Of a DNA stretch of 64,000 nt, positions 45,401-55,500 are shown in pieces. Location of the stretch: assembly GCA_963839095.1 (NCBI GenBank), contig CAWIUF010000005.1, positions 124,001-188,000 of the forward strand, written 5' to 3'. Under the pieces are notes generated by a model that was not told the DNA's origin, did not search any database, and saw only the letters and a program-made list of their open reading frames with translations. A program made the translations under genes and the position numbers. This stretch comes from Palsa-504 sp963839095. Its GTDB lineage: Bacteria > Actinomycetota > Actinomycetes > Streptosporangiales > Streptosporangiaceae. Every line of letters starts with the position of its first letter. Positions within the stretch are counted from its first letter, which is position 1.

Positions 45401-46289
45401 TGAGCGACGGGCCGCTGCTCGCCACCACCCGGGCCGCGCTGGCGGACGCCCGGGCCGCCCTGGACGCCGTGAGCCCCGGCCCGGTCGTCCTGGTGCCGAC
45501 CATGGGGGCGCTGCACTCCGGTCACGCGCGGCTGCTCGACGCCGCCCGCACGCTGGCCGGCCCGCGCGGCCACGTGATCGTCTCGATCTTCGTCAACCCG
45601 CTCCAGTTCGGGCCGAACGAGGATCTCGACCGCTATCCCCGGACCTTCGACGAGGACCTGGCCATGTGCGCCCGGGCCGGGGTCAGCCTGGTGTTCGCGC
45701 CGACCGCGGCCGAGATGTACCCCGGCGGGAAGCCGGAGGTGACCGTGGACCCGGGCCCGGCCGGCCAGCGGTACGAGGGCGAGTTCCGGCCCGGCTTCTT
45801 CGGCGGCGTGCTGACCGTGGTGCTCAAGCTGCTGCTGCTGACCCGGCCGGCCATCGCGGTGTTCGGCCAGAAGGACGCGCAGCAGCTCGCGCTGGTCCGC
45901 CGGATGGTCACCGACCTGAACCTGGACGTGGTGATCGAGCCCGTGCCGACCGCGCGCGACGACGACGGCCTGGCCACCTCGAGCCGGAACCGCTACCTGT
46001 CCGCGGCCGACCGGGCCGTGGCACTCGCGCTGCCCCGGGCGCTGCGGGCCGGCCAGGCCCGCGCCGCCGAGGGCGCCTTGGCGGTGCTCGCCGCGGCGGG
46101 CGGCGTGCTGCGCGCCCAGCCCGCCCTGGCGGTCGACTACGTCGCGCTCGTCGACCCGGGTACGTTCGGCCCGGCCGGCCCGGTCCGGCCCTGCTGGTGG
46201 CGGCGGCGAAAGCGGGCTCGACCCGGCTGATCGACAACATGGCTCTCGTGCTTCCCGCGGAAGGCGCCGGCAATGCTTCTCACCATTGA
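45382..46289 (+). CDS. panC: Pantothenate synthetase (frameshifted at 3' end)
   Basis: Joins pantoate and beta-alanine using ATP. GTG 45382 is the most likely start. ATG 45352 is in frame too. Motifs are VLVPTMGALHSGHARLLDAA, IFVNPLQFGPNEDLDRYPRT, FRPGFFGGVLTVVLKLL, VFGQKDAQQLALVRRMVTDL and TSSRNRYLSAADRAVAL. Near 46185 the frame must shift to reach the conserved ending ALLVAAAKAGSTRLIDNMAL, with a stop at 46289 overlapping coaX. The repeat at the start means the exact N terminus is uncertain. panD is not adjacent. Confidence 0.9.
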
Positions 46290-47079
46290 CATCGGCAACA
46301 CCAACACCGTGCTCGGGGTATTCGACGGCGACCGGGTCGTCGAGCACTGGCGGATCGCCACGGTCCCGGACCGGACCGCGGACGAGCTCGCCGTCGTGCT
46401 GCACGGACTGCTCGCCGGTAGCAGCGTGTTCACGGAAAGGAATATCACCGGCATATCGCTGTGCTCGACCGTGCCGTCGGTGCTGCGCGAGATGAGAGAG
46501 ATGTGCGAGCGGTATTACGGCGGCCTGGAAACGGTCATCGTCGAGCCGGGGGTAAAGACCGGGGTTCCGGTGCGGACCGACAACCCCAAGGAAGTCGGCA
46601 GCGACCGCATCATGAACTCGCTGGCCGCGGTCCATCTTTACGGCGGCCCGGCCATTGTCGTGGATTTCGGAACGTCCACGAACTTCGACGCGGTCAGCGC
46701 GCGCGGCGAGTTCGTCGGCGGCGCGCTCGCGCCGGGGATCGAAATATCGGTGGACGCGCTGTCGCGCCGGGCCGCGCAGTTGCTTAAAGTCGAGCTGACC
46801 CGGCCGCCGCGGGTCATCGGGAAAAATACCGTGGAGTCCCTGCAATCGGGCATCATCTACGGCTTCTCCGCGCAGGTCGAGGGAATTGCACGGCGGATGG
46901 CACGGGAACTTTCACCCGACGACCCGGAGGCGGTGACCACAATCGCCACCGGCGGGCTGGCGCCGCTCGTTATCGACGAGGTAAGCGTCATTGACGCCTA
47001 CGAGCCCTGGCTCACCCTGATCGGACTGCGGCTGGTCTACGAGAAAAACGCCGGCCAGACCGAGGGTAACCCCCGGTAA
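46273..47079 (+). CDS. coaX: Type III pantothenate kinase
   Basis: 268 residues, cytosolic, first step of CoA synthesis from pantothenate. The ASKHA fold is shown by MLLTIDIGNTNTVLGVFDGD, VKTGVPVRTDNPKEVGSDRI, VVDFGTSTNFDAVSARGEFV, GALAPGIEISVDALSRRAAQ and VIGKNTVESLQSGIIYGFSA. The start overlaps the end of panC by 17 bases, indicating coupling. It is convergent with the NlpC/P60 gene. Confidence 0.95.
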   Translation: MLLTIDIGNTNTVLGVFDGDRVVEHWRIATVPDRTADELAVVLHGLLAGSSVFTERNITGISLCSTVPSVLREMREMCERYYGGLETVIVEPGVKTGVPVRTDNPKEVGSDRIMNSLAAVHLYGGPAIVVDFGTSTNFDAVSARGEFVGGALAPGIEISVDALSRRAAQLLKVELTRPPRVIGKNTVESLQSGIIYGFSAQVEGIARRMARELSPDDPEAVTTIATGGLAPLVIDEVSVIDAYEPWLTLIGLRLVYEKNAGQTEGNPR

Positions 47080-47105
47080 CCGGGCTCCAGGCCCTGAATT
47101 CGGCC

Positions 47106-48080
47106 TCAGGCGATCCGTACCGCGCCGACGTAGTCGCTGAAGAGCGGCTCGACCCGGACGACCGCGCCGGTATCGGGCGCGTCGACCATGAGGCCATCGC
47201 CGACATAGATGCCGACATGGCTGATGTCGGAGCCGAAGAAAACCAGGTCGCCCGGTTCCAGGTCGTTACGGGCCACGTGCATACCGGAATTCCACTGAGC
47301 GCCGGTGTAGTGCGGCAGCGAGATGCCCTCCTGGGCGAACGCCCACATCACCAGGCCTGAGCAGTCGAACTCGCCCGGGCCCGCCGCCGCCCAGACGTAG
47401 GGGTCGCCGCGGCGGCTGAGCGCCGCCTGCAGGGCCTGCCCGCCGACCGTGTTCGCGGTCGGGATCTGGATGTCGGGGTACGAGCCGGTCTGCTTGAAGA
47501 CCGCCATCGCCTGGGACATGGCCGCGCTGTTGACCTTGTCGATCTTCGCCTGGATGATCTTCTTCTTGGCGTCCATCTGGGTCTCGAGGGAGTGCACCGC
47601 GGCGGCCTGCTGGTCGGCGGTCTCCTTGTCGCGCAGGGCCTGGGTTACCTTATTGCTCAGCGTGCTGACCTTCACGCCGCTGGACTGGTTGATCTCGTCC
47701 ATAGCCGAAGCCTGGCTGAGGAACTGCGCCGGGTTCCCGGCGGTGAGTGCGGCGAACGTCGGGTCGAGACCCGAGTTGATGTAGTTGGCCGCGGCGAGCT
47801 GGGCTATCGCCTCCTGGCCGATAGCCAGCGCGGCCTGGCCGCGGCTGGCCGCCTGCTGCGCGATCTTCGAGTTGGCCTTGGCCCGGTTGAGCTGGATACG
47901 CAGGCCGTCGTACTGCTCGCTCAGCGAGTTGATCTGGTTCTCCAGCACCTTAGCCTGGGCCACCAGCGTCTTCAGGTTCGGCTGAGGTGTCGTCACCTGG
48001 GCCGCGCTGATGCCTCCCGGCACCACGAGGGCGAGGACGGCCGTCGCGGCGGCGAGGCTGGCAGCTCCGCTCAGTTTGCG
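47106..48080 (-). CDS. Secreted NlpC/P60 peptidoglycan endopeptidase
   Basis: 324 residues from GTG 48080 (RKLSGAASLAAATAVLALVV), giving a clean signal peptide. A longer frame from 48122 puts 14 residues before it. A coiled-coil region at about 45-200 (LVAQAKVLENQINSLSEQYD, then SLETQMDAKKKIIQAKIDKV) precedes the NlpC/P60 domain. The catalytic cysteine is in GEFDCSGLVMWAFAQEG and the histidine in ISHVGIYVGDGLMVDAP. It resembles RipA/RipC-type cell-wall hydrolases that cut peptide stems during division. The coil may regulate it through an FtsEX-like partner, which is inference. Confidence 0.9.
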   Translation of the reverse strand, partial: RKLSGAASLAAATAVLALVVPGGISAAQVTTPQPNLKTLVAQAKVLENQINSLSEQYDGLRIQLNRAKANSKIAQQAASRGQAALAIGQEAIAQLAAANYINSGLDPTFAALTAGNPAQFLSQASAMDEINQSSGVKVSTLSNKVTQALRDKETADQQAAAVHSLETQMDAKKKIIQAKIDKVNSAAMSQAMAVFKQTGSYPDIQIPTANTVGGQALQAALSRRGDPYVWAAAGPGEFDCSGLVMWAFAQEGISLPHYTGAQWNSGMHVARNDLEPGDLVFFGSDISHVGIYVGDGLMVDAPDTGAVVRVEPLFSDYVGAVRIA

Positions 48081-48272
48081 CACAGCGAAGCACCATATTG
48101 GAACGGGACGGGGGGTTGCCAACCGACTCGGTAGAAGTTTTACCTTGCGGAAGTCTTACTCGATGTCTGGCCGGGCGGCGGCCGGCCTGCCGCGGAGCCC
48201 CCGGCCCGGCCCTCTCCGGTCCCTGCCCGGCCCCCGCAACGGTCGGCCGCAGCGGATATCGTGGAGGGCGCT

Positions 48273-48776
48273 ATGGCTTATACGGTCAGGTCCGCGCGCA
48301 CCTCAGACGTGCCCGTGGTGCGGAAGCTGGTCGACTCCAACGTCGAGTCCGGGCGGCTGCTGAGCAAGGCGACCGTCACCCTCTACGAGGACGTGCAGGA
48401 ATTCGTGGTGGCCGAGCTCGACGCGGACGCCACCGTGGCCGGCTGCGGCGCGCTGCACGTCTTGTGGGAGGACCTGGCCGAGATCAGGACGGTCGCGGTG
48501 CGGGAAGACTGCCGGGGCCTGGGAATCGGCCACGGTATTGTCGGCGCCCTGCTGGAGCGGGCTCGCGCGGTCGGGGTGAGCCGGGTGTTCTGCCTGACTT
48601 TCGCGACCAGCTTCTTCGGCCGCCACGGATTCCAGGAGATCAACGGGACCCCGGTGGCCGACGAGGTGTACCGGGAGCTATTGCGATCCTATGACGAGGG
48701 CGTGGCCGAGTTTCTCGACCTCGGGTGGGTAAAGCCCAACACCCTCGGGAACACCCGGATGCTGTTGCGCCTGTAG
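48273..48776 (+). CDS. Amino-acid N-acetyltransferase (ArgA-like GNAT)
   Basis: 167 residues from ATG 48273 with GGAGGGCGCT upstream. A GNAT fold of the short actinobacterial N-acetylglutamate synthase type (Rv2747-like): YTVRSARTSDVPVVRKLVDS, DATVAGCGALHVLWEDLAEI, the acetyl-CoA motif VREDCRGLGIGHGIVGALLE and FCLTFATSFFGRHGFQEING. The expected reaction is glutamate to N-acetylglutamate for arginine synthesis. It is not near other arg genes here. Confidence 0.87.
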   Translation: MAYTVRSARTSDVPVVRKLVDSNVESGRLLSKATVTLYEDVQEFVVAELDADATVAGCGALHVLWEDLAEIRTVAVREDCRGLGIGHGIVGALLERARAVGVSRVFCLTFATSFFGRHGFQEINGTPVADEVYRELLRSYDEGVAEFLDLGWVKPNTLGNTRMLLRL

Positions 48777-48867
48777 TTGCAGTACGCATGTCCGGCCCAG
48801 CAGAACTGCACCGCGCCGCTATGGACACCGCTAAGCGGTGCCGCTAAGGACAGGAGGAGCCGCCGCT

Positions 48868-49017
48868 ATGTGGCAAGACCTCGCCGCGCTGACTCCGCCG
48901 CTGGTGGTCTGCGCTGCCGTCCTAATCGGCGTCGCGATACTCCTGCGCCGGGAGATGTCGCCGAAGCGCCGGGCCGAGCGGAACGAGCGCCGCAGATCGC
49001 CTGATGAGAGATCTTGA
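48868..49017 (+). CDS. Small single-helix membrane protein (49 aa)
   Basis: ATG 48868 is preceded by the strong site AGGAGGAG. The product has a short N terminus, one hydrophobic helix (LTPPLVVCAAVLIGVAILL) and a very basic C-terminal tail (RREMSPKRRAERNERRR). The stop is TGA 49015-49017. Good ribosome binding site, typical codon use and membrane topology support a real gene despite its length. It lies between the acetyltransferase and lsr2. The function is unknown. Confidence 0.65.
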   Translation: MWQDLAALTPPLVVCAAVLIGVAILLRREMSPKRRAERNERRRSPDERS

Positions 49018-49309
49018 AATATACGGAACCGCGGATTTTATCCGTCCCGGAACTAGCGTGAACTGGGCCGCTGCGTTGGCCACCAAAACGCAGTAAAGGT
49101 TCAGTTCGTGATCTGCCGCCGTGCCCGTCGCTAACCGGGTCGCTTGACGCTGATTACGGAGCGTAACTGCCTGGAGTTCTGCAACGCTTCTGCGCCGTCT
49201 TCGCTACCGGACGCGTTTAACAACTGCTCCAGCAATGAATTGCGAGGACAAGTCATTGGGTATACATTTAGCACTTGAAATAGGTTGCTCCGTCAGAAGG
49301 GCTGTTTCC

Positions 49310-49633
49310 ATGGCACAGAAGGTGCAGGTGCTCCTCGTCGATGATCTCGACGGGAGCGAGGCCACCGAGACCGTCACGTTTGGTCTCGATGGCTCCGCGT
49401 ATGAGATCGACCTCAGTTCCGGCAACGCCGGCAAGCTCCGCAAAGAGCTGGCCAGCTATGTCGATCACGCGCGCAAAGCGAGCGCCCCGGCAAGGCGCCG
49501 CCGGACGCGCACTGGCCCCGGCCGCGAGCGCAGTGCCCAAATCCGGGCATGGGCGAAGCAGCGCGGATACAAGGTCAATGAGCGCGGGCGCATTCCCGCC
49601 AACATCGTCGCGGAGTACGAAGCCGCGCACTAG
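49310..49633 (+). CDS. lsr2: Nucleoid-associated protein Lsr2
   Basis: 107 residues from ATG 49310, preceded by AGAAGG. The N-terminal oligomerisation domain is MAQKVQVLLVDDLDGSEATE and VTFGLDGSAYEIDLSSGNAG. The basic linker is PARRRRTRTGPGRE. The DNA-binding tail has the AT-hook-like RGR in VNERGRIPANIVAEYE. Lsr2 is the H-NS-like silencer of AT-rich and foreign DNA in actinobacteria. The upstream region is AT-rich, with TATACA at 49261-49266, so autoregulation is plausible. Gene order lsr2-clpC is conserved in the phylum, though lysS is not adjacent. Confidence 0.95.
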   Translation: MAQKVQVLLVDDLDGSEATETVTFGLDGSAYEIDLSSGNAGKLRKELASYVDHARKASAPARRRRTRTGPGRERSAQIRAWAKQRGYKVNERGRIPANIVAEYEAAH

Positions 49634-49816
49634 TGCGCGTGAACGGATGTTCATGAGCCGGAGTTCACCGGATTTAGCGGCTCCCCGGCTCATCGCCACC
49701 GTGCCGAACGGCGGGCCGGCAACGGCTAGCGGCCATGGCGAGCGACTCAAGAAGCATCGGTGTCCTAAGCGGCTCGGCCCCGGCACAATTGACGACGGCG
49801 GCGGGGCCGGCCAGAT

Positions 49817-49867
49817 CGCACCGTTGGCCCAGAGGGACGGATTAACCGCCCAGGGGCCAACGGTGCG
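49817..49867. terminator. 14-bp perfect inverted repeat downstream of lsr2
   Basis: Arms CGCACCGTTGGCCC (49817-49830) and GGGCCAACGGTGCG (49854-49867) are separated by 23 bases and followed by TTTGTGT. It starts 183 bases after the lsr2 stop and is a plausible terminator. The long loop also allows a protein-binding palindrome. Confidence 0.5.
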
Positions 49868-50277
49868 TTTGTGTCATCAGGAGCCACGAGGCCACGCCGC
49901 CTAGGCCGAAGCCAATGTCCCCTCAGATACCTTCCCGGCTACCCCCGATGTGCCCCCGCCCCTCCGAAGGCCGCCGCCCCGATGCGCCCCCCCGAAGGCC
50001 GCCGCCCCGATTCGGCGGAGTCGGTGTGCCCCTCGGTACCTTCTTCGGTACCCGATGTGCCACCCACCCCTGCCCTCCGAGGAACGTGGCCCCGATTCGC
50101 CCCCGCGGGCCGTGGCCCGGGGACTTCGGTGCCCGGGGCGCCCGGTCGGCCCGGCCGGGCGCGCCGTTCGCTTGCGGCGTACCCGGCGCGGTGCTGGGAA
50201 CATGGGCCCTGCCCAGGGGGTTGGATGTGGATGAACGGCCTGTGTCCAGGGAACGTTTACTAAGGCGAGGCGCATAC
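49868..50277. other. GC-rich intergenic region before clpC, with short repeats
   Basis: Within the ~750 bases between lsr2 and clpC, this part is extremely C/G-rich. It contains a 20-base direct repeat (CCGAAGGCCGCCGCCCCGAT at 49964-49983 and 49992-50011) and variants such as CCCCGATTCG. Frames on both strands are open but low-complexity and overlapping, without a ribosome binding site or domain, so I call no gene. Confidence 0.5.
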
Positions 50278-50313
50278 TCGCATTAAGCGTGATCGTGGGC
50301 ACGCGGCTACTAT
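50278..50313 (+). promoter_or_regulatory. Candidate ClgR box and -10 of clpC
   Basis: TCGC-ATTAA-GCGT at 50278-50290 resembles the CGC-N5-GCG palindrome recognised by ClgR, the activator of clp genes in actinobacteria. A -10-like TACTAT lies at 50308-50313, 17 bases after the -35 position, which overlaps the palindrome. This is the layout expected for an activator-dependent promoter. The match is short, so this is tentative. Confidence 0.4.
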
Positions 50314-50384
50314 GCGGAGTAGGCAAGGTAGGGCTCGCCCCATGAGAACCGATCCCGCCCCCGTGCTGTGAGGAGAGCGACGAG

Positions 50385-52985
<2,601 letters not shown>

Positions 52986-53039
52986 CCGCACCGTCGGCTA
53001 ACCGGAGCCACTGCAAGGCGGCACCCCGCACAACGCACT

Positions 53040-53082
53040 GAAACCCGGGTTCCTCGGCCCCGCGCCCCGGAACCCGGGTTTC
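53040..53082 (+). terminator. Terminator hairpin of clpC
   Basis: Perfect 14-base arms GAAACCCGGGTTCC (53040-53053) and GGAACCCGGGTTTC (53069-53082) enclose a 15-base loop, 55 bases after the clpC stop. The arms themselves contain the palindrome CCCGGG. A short T-containing tail (ATGCTGTT) follows. Confidence 0.8.
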
Positions 53083-53208
53083 ATGCTGTTCCAGCCCTGA
53101 CGTCCATCCCCTAGACCACCCCTCCCGGCTCTCCGCACTCCGGCAGCCCATCCCGCTCATCATGCACACGCGCCCATCCCGGGACACCTGGCCCCCCGGC
53201 AGCAAGAG

Positions 53209-53255
53209 ATCGTGTCGAGTTACCCCCGCTTATCCGGGGGGTAACTCGACACGAT
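53209..53255. repeat. 19-bp perfect inverted repeat
   Basis: Arms of 19 bases at 53209-53227 (ATCGTGTCGAGTTACCCCC) and 53237-53255, with a 9-base loop. It is the strongest hairpin in the window. It lies between the convergent clpC and mutY genes, 127 bases beyond the clpC terminator. It may terminate mutY transcription or be a small mobile palindrome. Confidence 0.8.
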
Positions 53256-53371
53256 AATCAGGTAGCCCCGGATGACCTGGCCTGGTCCACGATCTGCCGA
53301 CGCGGACCGAAGCCCGCGGGAAACGGGGGGTAAGTATCCACGAAAAACGCTGGCCGCATGGGTGGGGTTGA

Positions 53372-53401
53372 CCGGCACAAGCCGGCACAAGCCGGCACAA
53401 G
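53372..53401. repeat. Three tandem copies of a 10-bp unit
   Basis: CCGGCACAAG is repeated exactly three times. It lies in the 600-base convergent intergenic region between clpC and mutY. No gene is supported there. Confidence 0.85.
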
Positions 53402-53489
53402 CGCGGCACTTAGCGCGGCGTTGGCCGGCTCGCTCCGACGTGAACGGATCCGGGCGCCCCCGACCTGGGCGTCCCCGGGATCAGGCGCC

Positions 53490-53579
53490 GAAGATCCAGG
53501 CACTGAAGATCCAGGCACCGAAGATCCAGGCACCGAAGATCCAGGCACCGAAGATCCAGGCACTAATGATCCAGGCGCA
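53490..53579. repeat. 15-bp minisatellite next to the mutY stop
   Basis: Five near-identical copies of GAAGATCCAGGCACC, the first and last ending ACT, are followed by a degenerate sixth copy and preceded by a partial one. The array ends six bases before the mutY stop codon. Both strands are open through it because the unit is a multiple of three, but there is no start signal or domain. Confidence 0.88.
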
Positions 53580-53584
53580 GCCGG

Positions 53585-54487
53585 TCAGGGAGCCGCCTCA
53601 GAAACCGTCGATCCAGGGAGGGCGAAGCGGCCGTCGGGGAGCGGATCGACCAGGCCGTCGGCGACCAGGCCGTCCAGGGCTCGTTCCAGTTGCTCCCGCC
53701 CGGGCCAGGCCGCGTCGAAGTCGGCCCGGTTCACCGGGGCGTCGGCCTGGCGCAGGACCGCGAGCAGGCGTCCCCGGCACTGCCGGTCGGTCCCGTCGTA
53801 CTTCTGCGTCCGCCGCCGGACCGCCTCGGGCGCCTCGGCCGGACGGCCGGCGGCCAGCCAGGCGCAATCCCGGGCCACCGGGCAAGCCTGGCAGCGCGGG
53901 CTGCCGGCCGTGCACACCAGCGCGCCCAGTTCCATCACCGCGACCGCCCAGCGGGCCGCGACCGCGGGCTCGGCCGGCAGCAGCGACTCGGCCAGCCGCC
54001 GCTCCGCCACCGACGGGGTGAGCGCGGGCGCCGGCTGGCCGGAGATCAGCCGGGCCAGCACCCGCCGCACGTTCGTGTCGAGCACGGCATGCCGCTGGCC
54101 GAAGGCGAAGCTGGCCACGGCCGCGGCGGTGTAGCTGCCGACGCCGGGCAGCGCGAGCAGGGCGTCGAGCTCGGCCGGCACCGCCCCGCCGTGCCGCGCG
54201 GTAAGCACAGAAGCCGTCGCGTGCAGCCGGAGCGCGCGCCGCGGGTAGCCGAGCCGGCCCCACTGCCTGATCGCCTCCCCGGCGGGCTCGGCCGCGAGCG
54301 CGGCCGGGGTCGGCCACCTGGCCATCCACTTGAGGTATTCGGGCAGGACCCGGGCTACCGGGGTCTGCTGCAGCATGAACTCGCTGACCAGGACGGCCCA
54401 GGGAGTCGCGCCGGGCGCGCGCCAGGGCAGGTCCCGCGCATGGCTCGCATACCAGGCCAGCACCGGCTCGGCGTAGGTTGTCGGCAT
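53585..54487 (-). CDS. mutY: A/G-specific adenine glycosylase MutY
   Basis: 300 residues from ATG 54487 (MPTTYAEPVLAWYASHARDL). An in-frame start upstream at 54520 is possible. It removes adenine mispaired with 8-oxoguanine. The catalytic Glu is in SEFMLQQTPVARVLPEY. The helix-hairpin-helix is LPGVGSYTAAAVASFAFG with the catalytic Asp in HAVLDTNVRRVL. The 4Fe-4S cluster ligands are in CTAGSPRCQACPVARDC. The C-terminal part is short compared with E. coli MutY and contains winged-helix-like residues, typical for actinobacteria. It is divergent from the membrane-anchored gene at 54613. Confidence 0.94.
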   Translation of the reverse strand: MPTTYAEPVLAWYASHARDLPWRAPGATPWAVLVSEFMLQQTPVARVLPEYLKWMARWPTPAALAAEPAGEAIRQWGRLGYPRRALRLHATASVLTARHGGAVPAELDALLALPGVGSYTAAAVASFAFGQRHAVLDTNVRRVLARLISGQPAPALTPSVAERRLAESLLPAEPAVAARWAVAVMELGALVCTAGSPRCQACPVARDCAWLAAGRPAEAPEAVRRRTQKYDGTDRQCRGRLLAVLRQADAPVNRADFDAAWPGREQLERALDGLVADGLVDPLPDGRFALPGSTVSEAAP

Positions 54488-54612
54488 GATGCCGTCCATG
54501 GTGGCATGAGCGCAGACCAAAAGGTCCCAGCCACGGGCGGGCGAGCGTAGAGCACAGGCTGCGGCCGGCGGGTCTCCCCGCTTGCCCAGGTCACAGCTTG
54601 CATACTCTCCGT

Positions 54613-55416
54613 ATGGGTCAGGACACTTACGGTTACGACGATGATCAGGATCCGCCTGAGGGCTACCAGTATCAGTCCGAGGACTACCGGGGGCAGCCCG
54701 AGGCCTACTGGCGTCGGCGGGTGATCACCCTGTGCGCCGGCCTGGCGGTGCTCGCCGTGCTCGCCTGGGCCTTCACCGGCAACGGGAAGGCGCCCAGCCC
54801 GGCGCGGAAGGCCAGCCCGGCGAGCACTGCCCTGCCGGCGGCGGCCTACAGCGGTTCCCCGTCGGCGCCGTCATCCGGGACAACAGCGTCCGCGACCGCT
54901 GGCTCGGCCGCCTCCCTGCCCTTCCCCGCGGTCACGTCGGGCAGCGGCCAGCCGAAGAGCGCCGCGCCCAGCAAGAAAGCAGCGATGCGAGCCGGGAACA
55001 CGGTCCCGGGCGGGGTCGAGCCCAACGGAAGCTGTGCCCCGGGTTCGGTGGTGCTCAGCCTGTTCACCAGCCGGACCTCGTACCCGGCCGGCCAGTTTCC
55101 CGCGTTCCAGATCTACGCCGTCTCCACCGCGTCCCGCACCTGCTCCTTCGACGCCAGCCCGCACCGGCTGCACGTCCAGGTCACGTCGTCGGGCCGGGTC
55201 ATCTGGGATTCGGCCGACTGCACCAAGGGCGAGCCGAACCGGGACGTCCGGCTCCGCCGGGGCGTGCCGGCCGAGGCGTCGGTCACCTGGCGCCGCGACA
55301 TCAGCCTTCCCGGCTGCGTCACCGTGGCCTCGTCGGCCCGCGCGGGCAGCTACCAGGCGCAGGCCAGGGACGGCTCAGTGGCCAGTCCCGTCCGGTCCTT
55401 CAAGCTCGTCCGCTAA
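54613..55416 (+). CDS. Membrane-anchored extracytoplasmic protein
   Basis: 267 residues from ATG 54613 (MGQDTYGYDDDQDPPEGYQY); the frame opens at 54598. An acidic Tyr-rich cytosolic head, one helix (VITLCAGLAVLAVLAWAFTG) and a Ser/Ala/Pro linker precede a ~130-residue beta-sandwich-like domain. That domain has two or three cysteine pairs (GSCAPGSVVLSLFTSRTSYP, RTCSFDASPHRLHVQV and GCVTVASSARAGSYQAQ). It occupies the position of Rv3587c, a conserved membrane protein between disA and mutY in mycobacteria. The function is unknown. Confidence 0.75.
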   Translation: MGQDTYGYDDDQDPPEGYQYQSEDYRGQPEAYWRRRVITLCAGLAVLAVLAWAFTGNGKAPSPARKASPASTALPAAAYSGSPSAPSSGTTASATAGSAASLPFPAVTSGSGQPKSAAPSKKAAMRAGNTVPGGVEPNGSCAPGSVVLSLFTSRTSYPAGQFPAFQIYAVSTASRTCSFDASPHRLHVQVTSSGRVIWDSADCTKGEPNRDVRLRRGVPAEASVTWRRDISLPGCVTVASSARAGSYQAQARDGSVASPVRSFKLVR

Positions 55417-55425
55417 CGCGCGGCG

Positions 55426-55485
55426 GCGACGGCTGGTCCGCGCGGGCGACGGCTGGTCCGCGCGGGCGACGGCTGGTCCGCGCGG
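55426..55485. repeat. Three tandem copies of a 20-bp unit
   Basis: GCGACGGCTGGTCCGCGCGG is repeated exactly three times in the 84-base gap between the convergent membrane-anchored gene and radA. Confidence 0.9.
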
Positions 55486-55500
55486 GCGCCAGCGCGCCAC

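Noticed and set aside
48123..48260. A c-di-AMP riboswitch upstream of the NlpC/P60 gene
   Set aside because: This class often precedes cell-wall hydrolase genes in actinobacteria, but I could not find the conserved core in the short upstream region.
49268..49786. A 172-residue minus-strand ORF over lsr2
   Set aside because: It overlaps the clear lsr2 gene antisense and has no recognisable domain.
53258..53563. A minus-strand ORF with repeated PGSSV
   Set aside because: It comes only from the 15-bp minisatellite, which is open in several frames. There is no ribosome binding site or conserved sequence.
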